From contig NZ_JAAFZU010000055.1 in assembly GCF_018263905.1 (NCBI RefSeq), forward strand, positions 1 through 64,000: 64,000 nucleotides of DNA. Direction: 5' to 3'. The notes beneath the pieces are model-generated. The model saw only the letters and a program-made list of their open reading frames with translations. It had not been told where the DNA came from and did no database searches. A program made the translations under genes and the position numbers. This DNA comes from Loktanella sp. SALINAS62. Its GTDB lineage: Bacteria; Pseudomonadota; Alphaproteobacteria; Rhodobacterales; Rhodobacteraceae. Positions 47,171 through 56,023 of this stretch are shown here, in pieces. Each line of letters starts with the position of its first letter. Within the stretch, counting starts at the first letter, position 1.

Positions 47171-48379
47171 CTATACCATCGGTGCCGCAGGCGTGGCCGG
47201 GGCCGGTGTAATCCGGTTCAGCGTCACCAACGCCAGCCCCAGTGCAATCACGGCGCAAAGCGCAATCGCCGCAACCATCGGCGTGGCGGTCCCGTCAAAG
47301 AACAGGCCAGTCACCGCGATCATCACACCGCCCGCCAGCATCTGCATCGTGCCGCCCAGCGATGACGCAAGCCCCGCGATGCGGCCGTGCGCGTCCAGCG
47401 CCATCACCATGGTTGCAGGGATGACGACGCCCAGACCGGCATTCGCGCAAAACAGCAGCGCGACAATGACATACAGATCGGCCCCGAACGTCAGCGTGAC
47501 GCCCAGCAGCAGCAGCGTGAATCCGGCAAAGGCCATCACGCCGGAACGCATGACCGGAACCATGCCGAACCGGTCGCCCAGCGGTCCGGCCGCCTGACTG
47601 GCTGCGAAAAAACCCAAGGCATTGATGGCAAAGGCCAGGCTGAACCCCGTCGGCGTCAGGCCGAACTGTTCGACATAGACAAATGACGCGCTGGCGATAA
47701 AGACGAAAAAGCTTGCCATGCCAAAGCCGCCGATAAAGGTCAGCCCCATAAAGACCGGATCGGTCAGCAAAACCTTTGCCCCGCGGCGCAGGTGGGCGAA
47801 ATCGACCTTTTCCCGCCGGTCCGCGGGCAGCGTTTCGGGCAGCGCCGTTGCGGTCAGGATGATCGACAGTGCAGCAGCACCGCACAGCACCCAAAAGATC
47901 ATGCGCCAGTCACCAAAGGCGATGATCCCTGCCCCGGCCAAAGGTGCCAGCATCGGTGACACGGAAATCACCAGCATGACCAGTGCCATCATCTTGGTCG
48001 CGGCAGCCCCGGTGTGCATGTCGCGGATGATCGCGCGCGGCACCACCATCAGGACCGCCCCGCCAATCCCCTGAATGGCGCGCCCGGCGACCAGCGTGCC
48101 GATGCTGTCGGCCAGCGCACAGATGGCCCCGCCGATCACGAAAACCGCAAGACCTGCAAACAGCGGCGCCTTGCGCCCGGCCTGATCCGACCACGGCCCA
48201 TAGAACAATTGCGCCAGACCAAAGGCCACGAAATAACTGGTCAGCGTCATCTGCGCCGCCGTTTCGTTCACGCCAAGCGACGCGGCAAGTTGCGGCAAAG
48301 CAGGCAAATACATGTCGATGGCGAATGGACCAACAGCCGACAACAGGCCCAGAACAAGGGCGGCGCGCAACAGTGACAT
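47171..48379 (-). CDS. MFS drug exporter of the Bcr/CflA type
   Basis: 402 residues and twelve helices. The first helix GPFAIDMYLPALPQLAASLG and the loop GPWSDQAGRKAPLF are signatures of the DHA1 Bcr/CflA family that exports bicyclomycin, chloramphenicol or sulfonamides. The aspartate of the first helix is present. The stop lies 4 bases from the RND permease stop, so the two efflux systems converge without a visible terminator between them. Confidence 0.92.
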   Translation of the reverse strand: MSLLRAALVLGLLSAVGPFAIDMYLPALPQLAASLGVNETAAQMTLTSYFVAFGLAQLFYGPWSDQAGRKAPLFAGLAVFVIGGAICALADSIGTLVAGRAIQGIGGAVLMVVPRAIIRDMHTGAAATKMMALVMLVISVSPMLAPLAGAGIIAFGDWRMIFWVLCGAAALSIILTATALPETLPADRREKVDFAHLRRGAKVLLTDPVFMGLTFIGGFGMASFFVFIASASFVYVEQFGLTPTGFSLAFAINALGFFAASQAAGPLGDRFGMVPVMRSGVMAFAGFTLLLLGVTLTFGADLYVIVALLFCANAGLGVVIPATMVMALDAHGRIAGLASSLGGTMQMLAGGVMIAVTGLFFDGTATPMVAAIALCAVIALGLALVTLNRITPAPATPAAPMV

Positions 48380-48472
48380 CGGGATTCCTTTGGATTGGTT
48401 AATGACCGCATATGCCCGGTTTGCGCCTTGGGCAATCCCGCGTCATCCAACACTGGCCTGTGCGCTGCTGCG

Positions 48473-48811
48473 CTATGCGCCCCTGTCGCGGGCGTCAACA
48501 TCCAGTGCCGCCCACCAATCGGCGTAGCTGGAATTCTTGGGATGCAGCCCGCCTTCGTCCGGGGCGCCGTCGTCCCACCAGACCGGTCCGCGTTCGCCCA
48601 GCTCGTGTTTGACTGCATCCACGTCCGCACGGGCAGCGCGGGTGTCCGTGTCTGTCGTGGCCAGCCCGACCGCACGGCGCGCCTGCATCAGACGTTTGAC
48701 CGCCGCGCGCCGGGTGCTGTCGTCAAGTGCCGGGTCGGTCTTGCGCCACAACCGGCCCTTTGACACAAAATAGCGGCCATCGGGCGTTGCGGGGTAATCC
48801 TTGCGGCTCAC
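48473..48811 (-). CDS. Small soluble protein coupled to the Atm1-like exporter, unknown
   Basis: 112 residues from a GTG at 48809-48811 that overlaps the ABC gene stop as GTGA. The product SRKDYPATPDGRYFVSKGRL and onward is basic at first, then acidic, with PVWWDDGAPDEGGLHPKNSS and a C-terminal WWAALDVDARDRGA. No membrane helix or known domain. Translational coupling predicts that it is made with the exporter. Confidence 0.65.
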   Translation of the reverse strand: MSRKDYPATPDGRYFVSKGRLWRKTDPALDDSTRRAAVKRLMQARRAVGLATTDTDTRAARADVDAVKHELGERGPVWWDDGAPDEGGLHPKNSSYADWWAALDVDARDRGA

Positions 48812-50634
48812 GCCGCGTCTTCTTCTTGTGCCTGACGGTTCCACAGATGGGCATAGCGCCCGTTCTGCACGACCAGACCGTCGTGGGTGCCCTGTTCGAC
48901 GATCTCTCCGTTTTCAAGGACGACGATCAGGTCTGCATCCTGAATGGTGGACAGACGGTGCGCGATGGTCAGCACCGTGCGGCCCTGCCCCATCGCGCGC
49001 AATTCCGACTGGATTTCGCGTTCCGTATCGGTGTCCAGCGCGCTGGTCGCTTCGTCCAGCAACAGGATCGGTGGGTTTTTCAGCAAGGTGCGCGCGATGC
49101 CGACCCGTTGCTTTTCACCACCCGACAGCTTTAGCCCGCGTTCACCGACCGTCGTGTCATAGCCCTGCGGCAGGTCCATGATGAAATCGTGGATCTTGGC
49201 CGCGCGCGCGGCTTCGCGGATGTCCGATTCCGACGCGTCGGGGCGACCATAGGCGATGTTGTAGTGAATCGTATCGTTGAACAGCACCGTGTCCTGCGGC
49301 ACGACCCCGATCTGCGCATGCAGGCTGTCCTGGGTCACGTCGCGCACATCCTGACCGTCGATCAGGACGGCGCCGCCCGTCACGTCATAAAACCGGAACA
49401 GCAAACGGCCAATGGTAGATTTGCCCGACCCCGACGATCCGACGATCGCAACGGTCTGGCCCGGTTTGACATCCAGATCCACACCTTTGAGGATGGGACG
49501 TTCCGGATCGTAGCCAAAATGGACGTTGCGCAATTCCAGATGTCCGCCGGTCACGCGCAATTTCGCGGCACCGGGTTTGTCGTTCACCTCTGCCGGTTGT
49601 TCAAGCAGGTCGAACATATCGCCCATGTCGATCAACGCCTGCCGGATTTCGCGGTAAACAGTCCCAAGAAAGTTCAGCGGCATCGTAATCTGGATCATAT
49701 AGGCGTTGACCATGACAAAATCGCCCACGGTCAGCGCACCGTTTGCGGCACCGATGGCCGCCATGACCATGACCAGCACCAGACCCGTGGTGATGATCAG
49801 CGATTGACCAAAGTTCAGAAATGCCAGCGAATGATTGGTGCGGATCGCCGCAGCCTCGTACTGGCGCATGGCGTTGTCGTAACGTCCAGCTTCGAGTGAT
49901 TCCGCGCCAAAGTATTTGACGGTTTCAAAGTTCAGCAGGCTGTCGATCGCCTTTTGGTTGGCGTCGGTATCCTGTTCGTTCATCACCTTGCGGATTTTCA
50001 CCCGCCATTCGGTCACGCGAAAGGTAAAAGTCACGTAAACAGCAATCGTGCCGACGACGACGACCAGATACCAGACGTCGAACAGGAAAAAGAGCACGAC
50101 CGAAATCATCAGCAATTCCAGCAGCAACGGCCCGATGCTGAACAGCAGGAACCGCAGCAGGAAATCGACGCCTTTGACCCCGCGTTCCATCACCCGGCTC
50201 AGCCCGCCGGTCTTGCGGGTGATGTGATACCGCATCGACAGGCGGTGGACGTGGGTAAATGTTTCCAGCGCCAATGCGCGCAGCGCGCGTTGTCCGACCG
50301 GCGTAAAGATCACGTCGCGCAATTGCTGCAAACCGACGTTCGCCAGCCGCGAGACCCCGTAGATCACCGTCAGCGCCACGGCCCCCAGACCGATCAGCCA
50401 CGCGTCGTCCCGCATTTCACCCGACAAGCTGTCAACGGCGGCCTTGTAGAAAAACGGTGTGCCGACCGCGATCACCTTGGCCAGCAACAGCACGGCAATG
50501 GCCGCAATGACGCGCCGCTTGATCGCGCCTTCGCCATCGGGCCACAGGTAGGGAATGACCCGACGTATGACGTTCATGCCCTGCACACGGGCGTTGGGGT
50601 CGAAATTGGTGTCGGTTTTGGTCAGGCGGCGCAT
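48808..50634 (-). CDS. Atm1-like ABC exporter
   Basis: 608 residues. Six membrane helices (about 40-330) precede the nucleotide-binding domain. Walker A is GSSGSGKST near 397-405, the signature is LSGGEKQRVGIAR, and Walker B is ILLLDEATSALD. The sequences HITRKTGGLSRVMERGVKGV and NFETVKYFGAE match the mitochondrial Atm1/ABCB7 class and its bacterial homologues, which move glutathione-linked or sulfur compounds for Fe-S assembly and metal detoxification. The protein probably serves metal/thiol homeostasis. Confidence 0.9.
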   Translation of the reverse strand: MRRLTKTDTNFDPNARVQGMNVIRRVIPYLWPDGEGAIKRRVIAAIAVLLLAKVIAVGTPFFYKAAVDSLSGEMRDDAWLIGLGAVALTVIYGVSRLANVGLQQLRDVIFTPVGQRALRALALETFTHVHRLSMRYHITRKTGGLSRVMERGVKGVDFLLRFLLFSIGPLLLELLMISVVLFFLFDVWYLVVVVGTIAVYVTFTFRVTEWRVKIRKVMNEQDTDANQKAIDSLLNFETVKYFGAESLEAGRYDNAMRQYEAAAIRTNHSLAFLNFGQSLIITTGLVLVMVMAAIGAANGALTVGDFVMVNAYMIQITMPLNFLGTVYREIRQALIDMGDMFDLLEQPAEVNDKPGAAKLRVTGGHLELRNVHFGYDPERPILKGVDLDVKPGQTVAIVGSSGSGKSTIGRLLFRFYDVTGGAVLIDGQDVRDVTQDSLHAQIGVVPQDTVLFNDTIHYNIAYGRPDASESDIREAARAAKIHDFIMDLPQGYDTTVGERGLKLSGGEKQRVGIARTLLKNPPILLLDEATSALDTDTEREIQSELRAMGQGRTVLTIAHRLSTIQDADLIVVLENGEIVEQGTHDGLVVQNGRYAHLWNRQAQEEDAA

Positions 50635-50682
50635 GATATTCCTTTGGCGGTCGGCTCTACCTAGTCAGCCAGCGCGGGAATG

Positions 50683-51963
50683 TCAGCCTTCGTCGTCGAT
50701 TGGCACGCTAAAGACCTGTCCGGGATATATCAGATCGGGGTCGCGGATCTGATCCTTGTTCGCTTCAAAGATCGAGACATAGAGGAATCCGTCCCCCAAC
50801 CGATCCGTGGCGATGCCCCAAAGCGTCATGCCCGGCTGGACCGTGCTGATTGCAATCCGCTGCACATCAGGCCCGCCGTCACGCAAGGCGCGGATGTCGG
50901 CGGGTGCTTCTTTCAGGAACGGGGTTTCGACGCGGCTGGCAACGCTGCCGTCAGGCGCGATTTCATCAATCCGCAAGGTATAGGTGCCGGGCGCCACGTC
51001 GGGCATCGTCAGTTCCCAGTTGCCGGTGGCGGTGGCGATCCCGTCGCGGACGGGCGCGTTGTCCAGATAGACCCGCAGGTTGCCCTGTTCGGGGGCGCGG
51101 CCTGCCAACTGCACCTCTCCGCTATCGTCATAGGTGATGGCGTCCAATGCCACACGGTCCGGCGCGGTCTGGTCCACGGACGCGATCTGCACACCGTCTG
51201 CCGTGACGATGATATTCGGGGCCGGTTGCTGTTCGTCCGGTGCATCCGTGGCGGCGGGGTCTGCGGCGGGTGTGTCGACCGGGGCGTTCGTGTCCGCCAC
51301 ATCGACCTGTCCTGTCACCGCGTCGGGCGCATCCAGCGTATCAGTGGGGGTCGCCTGTGGCGCGGTGACCACGGCCACGGGGTCATCGGGTGCTGTTTGA
51401 TCCGTCTGGGCATCCGATTCGGTGGCATCGGCCAACACGTCACCCGCATCCGGTGTTTTGGGCGTGGCGGCGGGGTCTGCTGTGACAGCGGGGCCGCCGG
51501 TACCCGCGCGCACCAGCACGGTGTCACCGCCTGCGGGGGCGCCGTCGACCTCGAACGTCAGGGCGCGTGTGTCCGGGGCGGCAGCGATATCGGCGGTTCC
51601 GGCAAACGCGCCGCTGGCATCGGTGCGGACGCGACCGATTTCTATCCCGTCAAGCATCAGGGCCACATCGGTGTCCGGTCGCGCGCGGCCCGCGATGACG
51701 GCCAGACCGTCTGGCCCCAGCAAAAAGGTATCGACCCTTGGCGCATCGGATGTGGCCACTGCATCATCGGCGTCAGGCGTTTGCGCAGCAATCCCGTCTG
51801 CGGGGTCGGCACCAGCGCCCGGTGCAGGATCACCCCCTGATCCTTCGTCGGCCAACGGGGGCGTCGTATCTTGCGCAGGGGGCGGCAAGAACGCAATAAT
51901 CAGCAGCGCAAGTGCAACTGCCACAGCCGCACCGCCCAGTCGTTTCGCGTTGTTGCTTGCCAT
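50683..51963 (-). CDS. LysM-domain envelope protein with long low-complexity linker
   Basis: 426 residues from the ATG at 51961-51963. A membrane anchor (about 9-26) is followed by a Pro/Asp/Ala-rich stretch, Ig-like repeats (GLAVIAGRARPDTDVALMLD and a later VQLAGRAPEQGNLRVYLDNA), a Thr/Asp/Ala linker (about 175-265) and a C-terminal LysM motif, TVQPGMTLWGIATDRLGDGF up to YPGQVFSVP. The LysM part should bind peptidoglycan. Related proteins act in cell-envelope organisation; exact role unknown. Confidence 0.87.
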   Translation of the reverse strand: MASNNAKRLGGAAVAVALALLIIAFLPPPAQDTTPPLADEGSGGDPAPGAGADPADGIAAQTPDADDAVATSDAPRVDTFLLGPDGLAVIAGRARPDTDVALMLDGIEIGRVRTDASGAFAGTADIAAAPDTRALTFEVDGAPAGGDTVLVRAGTGGPAVTADPAATPKTPDAGDVLADATESDAQTDQTAPDDPVAVVTAPQATPTDTLDAPDAVTGQVDVADTNAPVDTPAADPAATDAPDEQQPAPNIIVTADGVQIASVDQTAPDRVALDAITYDDSGEVQLAGRAPEQGNLRVYLDNAPVRDGIATATGNWELTMPDVAPGTYTLRIDEIAPDGSVASRVETPFLKEAPADIRALRDGGPDVQRIAISTVQPGMTLWGIATDRLGDGFLYVSIFEANKDQIRDPDLIYPGQVFSVPIDDEG

Positions 51964-52060
51964 TTGCTGTCCTTGCCAATTCTGCGCAGTCCGCACAGGC
52001 TGTGGCACAATAGCAAGCCCAGAGCCGCAGGCAAAGCCCGGCAGGTATCAGGAGAGTAAA

Positions 52061-52618
52061 ATGGTAACAGTATCGCGCGCCGTCTGTGTCTATTGTGGCA
52101 GCCGCGACGGCAACGATCCCAAATTCGCCCAAGCCGCCGAAGATACCGGGCGATCACTGGCTGCACAGGGCTGGCGGCTGGTTTACGGCGCGGGGGATGT
52201 GGGGCTGATGGGACGGGTCGCGCGCAGCGCAAAGGCTGCAGGTGGTGCGACGATGGGTGTCATTCCGCAACACCTGCTGGACCGGGAGGTGGGCAAACGT
52301 GATCTGGACACATTCGTTGTGACCGAAACCATGCACGAACGCAAAAAGGTCATGCTGATGAACGCCGATGCCGTTGTGGTGCTCCCCGGTGGTGCAGGAT
52401 CGCTGGACGAGTTTTTTGAGGTGCTGACATGGCGCCAACTGGGCCTGCACGACAAACCGATCCTGCTGGTGAACATCGCAGGCTATTGGGACCCGTTGGT
52501 GACGTTGCTCGATCATGTGGTCAGTCGCGGTTTTGCCGGGGACGACACACGCGCCTATGTCACCGTCGTCGACAGCGTCGCAGCACTGGACACCGCCCTG
52601 CGGCGTGCCCTGTCCTGA
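52061..52618 (+). CDS. LOG family protein (TIGR00730)
   Basis: 185 residues, Rossmann fold. The nucleotide motif is PGGAGSLDEFFE near residue 110 and the opening is VCVYCGSRDGNDPKF. LOG enzymes free cytokinin-type bases from nucleotides or cleave AMP-like substrates. GGAGAG precedes the start. The 3' end overlaps the convergent rarD gene by 64 bases. Confidence 0.92.
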   Translation: MVTVSRAVCVYCGSRDGNDPKFAQAAEDTGRSLAAQGWRLVYGAGDVGLMGRVARSAKAAGGATMGVIPQHLLDREVGKRDLDTFVVTETMHERKKVMLMNADAVVVLPGGAGSLDEFFEVLTWRQLGLHDKPILLVNIAGYWDPLVTLLDHVVSRGFAGDDTRAYVTVVDSVAALDTALRRALS

Positions 52619-53463
52619 CGGTAGGCGGTGTAGGAATAGATCACCAGCGCCGCCCAGATCAGCGGAAAGGCGATGGCATGCCACTGCGTGATCGCATTGC
52701 CAAAGAACAGCACAGCACAGGCGAATTGCAGCGACGGATTCAGATATTGCACGATCCCCACGGTCGACAGGCGGACGTGCTGCGTGGCGTAGGAAAACAG
52801 GACCAGCGGCAGCCCCGTCAGCGGTCCGGACAACATCAGCAGCGCATGGGTGTCCCAATCCGCGCCCTGCCCCGGCCATGTGGTGCCGCGCCAGACCAGC
52901 CAGCCGATTGCAAGCGGCGCAATGATCAAAACCTCTGCCGTGACCGACGTCACGGGTCCAACGCTCAATCCTTTTTTCAGCACCCCATACGCGCCGAATG
53001 TCAGCGCAAGCGACAGCGCGATCCACGGCGGCACGCCCAAACCCCACGTCAGGACGATCACGGCAACTGCCGCCAGCGCCACCGCGACGGCCTGCGCCCG
53101 CACCAGTCGTTCACCGAAAAACACAGCCCCCAGCACCACGGACAGCAACGGAAAGATATAATAGCCCAAGGACGCTTCCAGCCCGTTGCCCTTTGACACC
53201 GTCCAGATAAAACCGAACCAATTCAGCGATATCATCACGCTGGCGGCGATCAGCACCAGCAGCGTCCGGGGCTGGCGCAAGGCGTGCCCGACACGACCCA
53301 GCCGCCCCCGCACAGCAAGAAGTCCCGCAAAAAAGATCAGGGACCACAGCGTGCGGTAGCACAGCACCTCGATCGCCGGAACATCGGACAGCATCCAGTA
53401 AAACAGGGGCGAAAGCCCCCAGATCGAACAGGCCGCAACCAGCGCGGCAATCCCCTTGACCAT
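52555..53463 (-). CDS. rarD: RarD-type EamA transporter
   Basis: 302 residues from the ATG at 53461-53463, with ten predicted helices. The start GIAALVAACSIWGLSPLFYW and the GLEASLGYYIFPLLSVVLGA stretch are RarD signatures of the drug/metabolite superfamily. The substrate is unknown, with chloramphenicol-sensitivity and amino-acid export proposed for relatives. The tail (TAYRQDRARRRAVSSAATLS) is encoded over the 3' end of the LOG gene. Confidence 0.9.
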   Translation of the reverse strand: MVKGIAALVAACSIWGLSPLFYWMLSDVPAIEVLCYRTLWSLIFFAGLLAVRGRLGRVGHALRQPRTLLVLIAASVMISLNWFGFIWTVSKGNGLEASLGYYIFPLLSVVLGAVFFGERLVRAQAVAVALAAVAVIVLTWGLGVPPWIALSLALTFGAYGVLKKGLSVGPVTSVTAEVLIIAPLAIGWLVWRGTTWPGQGADWDTHALLMLSGPLTGLPLVLFSYATQHVRLSTVGIVQYLNPSLQFACAVLFFGNAITQWHAIAFPLIWAALVIYSYTAYRQDRARRRAVSSAATLSTTVT

Positions 53464-53527
53464 GCTTGTGTCCCTGAAAAGCGATGGATCAAGGGCTGAC
53501 TTATATTCGTCCCCCGCGCAAGGCAAA

Positions 53528-53551
53528 GACCGCCCCCGGCGGGGGACGGTC
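53528..53551 (-). terminator. Terminator after the host-attachment-family gene
   Basis: GACCGCCCCC (53528-53537) pairs with GGGGG-a-CGGTC (53541-53551) and is followed on the minus strand by TTT. It lies 20 bases after the stop. Confidence 0.75.
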
Positions 53552-53571
53552 TGCATGTCGTGCGGTCGCGA

Positions 53572-54024
53572 TCACGCGGCGAGGTCTGCCTTTACGATTT
53601 TTTCGATATCGCGGACCGTGTGGTTGGTCAGTGTCTTGCTGATCTCGCCCACAACCTTGTCGCTGACTTCCTGATGCAGCTTGCCACGTAATTCGCCAAG
53701 TACACTTGGGGATGCGACCAGCACGATCTCTTCGAATTTGCCCTTGTGGGCACGTTCGTACAGCATATCGGCCAGATCGGCGGCGAACCGGTCCTTGGCC
53801 AATTCATGCCAGTCGGTGTCGTCATAGGCGCTTTTGCCTTCGCCGACGCTTTGACCGACACGACCGGGCCGGTTGGCTGACTGGTCGATGTCCTTGGGGT
53901 TGTCCTGTTCTTCCTTGCGGATGACTTCCAGATTTGGATCATCGCCGTCGGTGACGTTTTCAAGGAAAAGCGCCTTTTCACCGTCGGCCACGACAACCCA
54001 CGTACCGTTTTTGATCTTAGTCAT
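53572..54024 (-). CDS. Host attachment family protein (PF10116-like)
   Basis: 150 residues, MTKIKNGTWVVVADGEKALF onward. The opening VVVADGEKA and the central DRFAADLADMLYERAHKGKF, then EEIVLVASPSVLGELRGKL, fit the family named after a protein needed for Agrobacterium attachment to host cells. The fold resembles release-factor domains, and most members are found in free-living bacteria, so a general stress or ribosome-linked role is also possible. The start overlaps the upstream small gene by eight bases (ATGACTAA). Confidence 0.87.
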   Translation of the reverse strand: MTKIKNGTWVVVADGEKALFLENVTDGDDPNLEVIRKEEQDNPKDIDQSANRPGRVGQSVGEGKSAYDDTDWHELAKDRFAADLADMLYERAHKGKFEEIVLVASPSVLGELRGKLHQEVSDKVVGEISKTLTNHTVRDIEKIVKADLAA

Positions 54025-54238
54025 TGCGGGTATCCGTTCCTGTGGCGATCTTGTCCGATTTGCGCGCGTCCGTCTTGGTATCGGGGCTGTCCAGCACCCG
54101 ATCCTCTTCGTCGCGTTTGCCGACGCGGCGGGGCAGCGCACCGCCGTCTGTGCCGGCCCCATCGGGGGCTTCGCCGGGTTTGCCGATCAATTCTTCGGTT
54201 TCGGATCGTCCGTCTTTTGATTTTTCACGCTCTGCCAC
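54017..54238 (-). CDS. Small highly charged protein before the attachment-family gene
   Basis: 73 residues from a GTG at 54236-54238, with GAGG eight bases before it. The product (AEREKSKDGRSETEELIGKP to KIATGTDTRND) is almost wholly charged or small residues with no hydrophobic core, so it is probably disordered. Overlap with the downstream gene and the good ribosome site support translation. Function unknown. Confidence 0.6.
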   Translation of the reverse strand: MAEREKSKDGRSETEELIGKPGEAPDGAGTDGGALPRRVGKRDEEDRVLDSPDTKTDARKSDKIATGTDTRND

Positions 54239-54269
54239 GGTGTTACCTCTTTGTCAGTTGCACAGGACC

Positions 54270-54295
54270 AACAGGAAAACGCCCGTAAAAGTTCC
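54270..54295 (-). promoter_or_regulatory. Possible ECF-sigma (GGAAC) promoter
   Basis: On the minus strand GGAAC (54291-54295) is followed after 17 bases by TGTT (54270-54273), near the general-stress sigma pattern GGAAC-N16/17-CGTT. It would start transcription roughly 25 bases before the small charged gene. One mismatch in the -10 keeps confidence low. Confidence 0.25.
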
Positions 54296-54300
54296 GAAAT

Positions 54301-55269
54301 CTATGCCAAAAGCTGCTGGTAGCGCGGCAAGGATATGTTCGATCCGCAGGCGATGATGCCGACATGCCGCCCCGCCAGATCGTGCCGCAGCGGCCCGCAG
54401 ATGGCGGCCAATGATGCAGCACAGGCGGGTTCGGCCAGCAATCGCAACACGCTGAGGTAATCGCGCATACCCGCGCGCATCTGGTCATCGGTGACATGCA
54501 CCATCCGGTCGATATGGGCCTGTGCCACGGCAAAGGACGCAGGCATGGCGCGCGGCGCGCTCAAGCTGTCGGCAATGGTGTCGATCCGGTCCAGACGGAC
54601 GGGATGGCCCGCCGCCAGCGACCGGGTCATGCTGTCGGCCCCCACGGGTTCGACGCCGATGACCTGTATGTCGGGGTTGTGCGCCTTGGCCGCCGCCGCC
54701 ATGCCACTGATCAGCCCACCGCCGCCGACCGGCACCACAAGCGTATCCAGTTGGGGCACCTGTTCCAGATATTCGGCCCCGCACACGGCGGCCCCAAGCG
54801 TCATGTGCGCGCCTTCGAACGGATGCAGGATCGCGCGGCCATCGTCGGCCACGACGCGGTCCATTTCATCAAAAGCGGCGGCCATATCATCGTGCAGGCT
54901 GACATCAGCGCCCAGTGCGCGGCAGCCGTCGATGCGCAACGGATCGACGGTGCGCGGCATGGCGATGCGGGCGCTGACGCCTGCCGCCTGTGCGGCCCAA
55001 CTGACCGCCAACGCATGATTGCCCCCGGATGCCGCCACAACACCGGCGGCGCGCTGCGCGGGTGTCAGCGCCCGAATGCCCAGCAAGACGCCCCGCGCCT
55101 TGAAACTACCCGCCTGCTGGAACAGCTCCAGCTTGACCGTGATGCTGGCGGCGTCCGGCAGGATGCCGTCCCAGCGGGTTGCGGTCAGCGGCAACACGGG
55201 GGTGCGGATCAGCAGATCGCGGGTATCGGCTGCGGCCTGTGCGATCTGGGTCTGGGTCGGTCCGGTCAT
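54301..55269 (-). CDS. PLP-dependent serine/threonine dehydratase
   Basis: 322 residues. The Schiff-base lysine lies in QQAGSFKARG, the next motif is AASGGNHALAVSWAAQ, and the phosphate-binding glycines are VGGGGLISGMAA. Length equals a catabolic threonine dehydratase or serine racemase-like enzyme without a regulatory ACT domain. It would make 2-oxobutanoate or pyruvate plus ammonia. It is separated from sodB by a terminator. Confidence 0.9.
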   Translation of the reverse strand: MTGPTQTQIAQAAADTRDLLIRTPVLPLTATRWDGILPDAASITVKLELFQQAGSFKARGVLLGIRALTPAQRAAGVVAASGGNHALAVSWAAQAAGVSARIAMPRTVDPLRIDGCRALGADVSLHDDMAAAFDEMDRVVADDGRAILHPFEGAHMTLGAAVCGAEYLEQVPQLDTLVVPVGGGGLISGMAAAAKAHNPDIQVIGVEPVGADSMTRSLAAGHPVRLDRIDTIADSLSAPRAMPASFAVAQAHIDRMVHVTDDQMRAGMRDYLSVLRLLAEPACAASLAAICGPLRHDLAGRHVGIIACGSNISLPRYQQLLA

Positions 55270-55289
55270 TGGGTCTGTCCATTAAATGC

Positions 55290-55320
55290 AAAAGGGCCCG
55301 CGCGGATCGCACGGGCCCCC
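55290..55320 (-). terminator. Rho-independent terminator after sodB
   Basis: GGGCCCG (55294-55300) pairs with CGGGCCC (55312-55318), and the minus strand then reads TTTT. It lies 24 bases after the sodB stop. Confidence 0.85.
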
Positions 55321-55343
55321 GTCTTATCAATCGCAGTCGCGGA

Positions 55344-55943
55344 TTACATCCGGCCTGCGACGTTGTCCCAATCGACCAGTTCGTTCAGGAAGTTATCGAT
55401 ATAGGCCGGACGCGCGTTGCGGTGATCCAGATAATAGGCGTGTTCCCACACGTCGCAGCCCAACAGGGCTGTCTGGTTGTAGCACAGCGGGTTGATGCCG
55501 TTGGCGGTGTTGGTGACCTTCAGGCCGCCGTCGGTGTCTTTGACCAGCCAGACCCAGCCAGAGCCGAACTGACCGCCGCCCTTGGTCTTGAATTCGTCCT
55601 TGAACGCATCGACCGAACCAAAGCTGTCCGTGATCGCCTTTTCCAGCTCTGACGGCATCTTCGAATCGCCGGGTGACATCATTTCCCAGAACTGGCAGTG
55701 GTTCCAGTACTGCGACGCGTTGTCGAACAGACCGGACTGCGTGACGGAAGATGCGTCAAAGGTGCCCTTGACGATCTCTTCGATCGACTTGCCATCCCAT
55801 TCGCTGCCCTTGACCATATCGGCGGTCTTTGTGGCATAGGCGTTGTGATGCTTGTCGTGATGGTATTCCAGCGTTTCCTTGGACATGCCTTTGGACGCCA
55901 GCGCGTCGTGGGCATACGGAAGATCAGGAAGTTCGAAAGCCAT
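55344..55943 (-). CDS. sodB: Superoxide dismutase (Fe type)
   Basis: 199 residues. Metal ligands are visible as H28 in LEYHHDKHHNAY, the His of WNHCQFW, and the Asp/His pair in CDVWEHAYYLDHRN. The GGGQFGSGWVWLV motif is that of iron enzymes. It removes superoxide in the cytoplasm. Own promoter likely in the gap after the sarcosine oxidase genes, own terminator downstream. Confidence 0.96.
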   Translation of the reverse strand: MAFELPDLPYAHDALASKGMSKETLEYHHDKHHNAYATKTADMVKGSEWDGKSIEEIVKGTFDASSVTQSGLFDNASQYWNHCQFWEMMSPGDSKMPSELEKAITDSFGSVDAFKDEFKTKGGGQFGSGWVWLVKDTDGGLKVTNTANGINPLCYNQTALLGCDVWEHAYYLDHRNARPAYIDNFLNELVDWDNVAGRM

Positions 55944-56023
55944 TTTGGTCCCCTTCGTTATTCTGGTATTCTACTCACGGAATAAGAGCGCGATTGTCTG
56001 CGGGGTCAACCCGTCGGGGCTGC

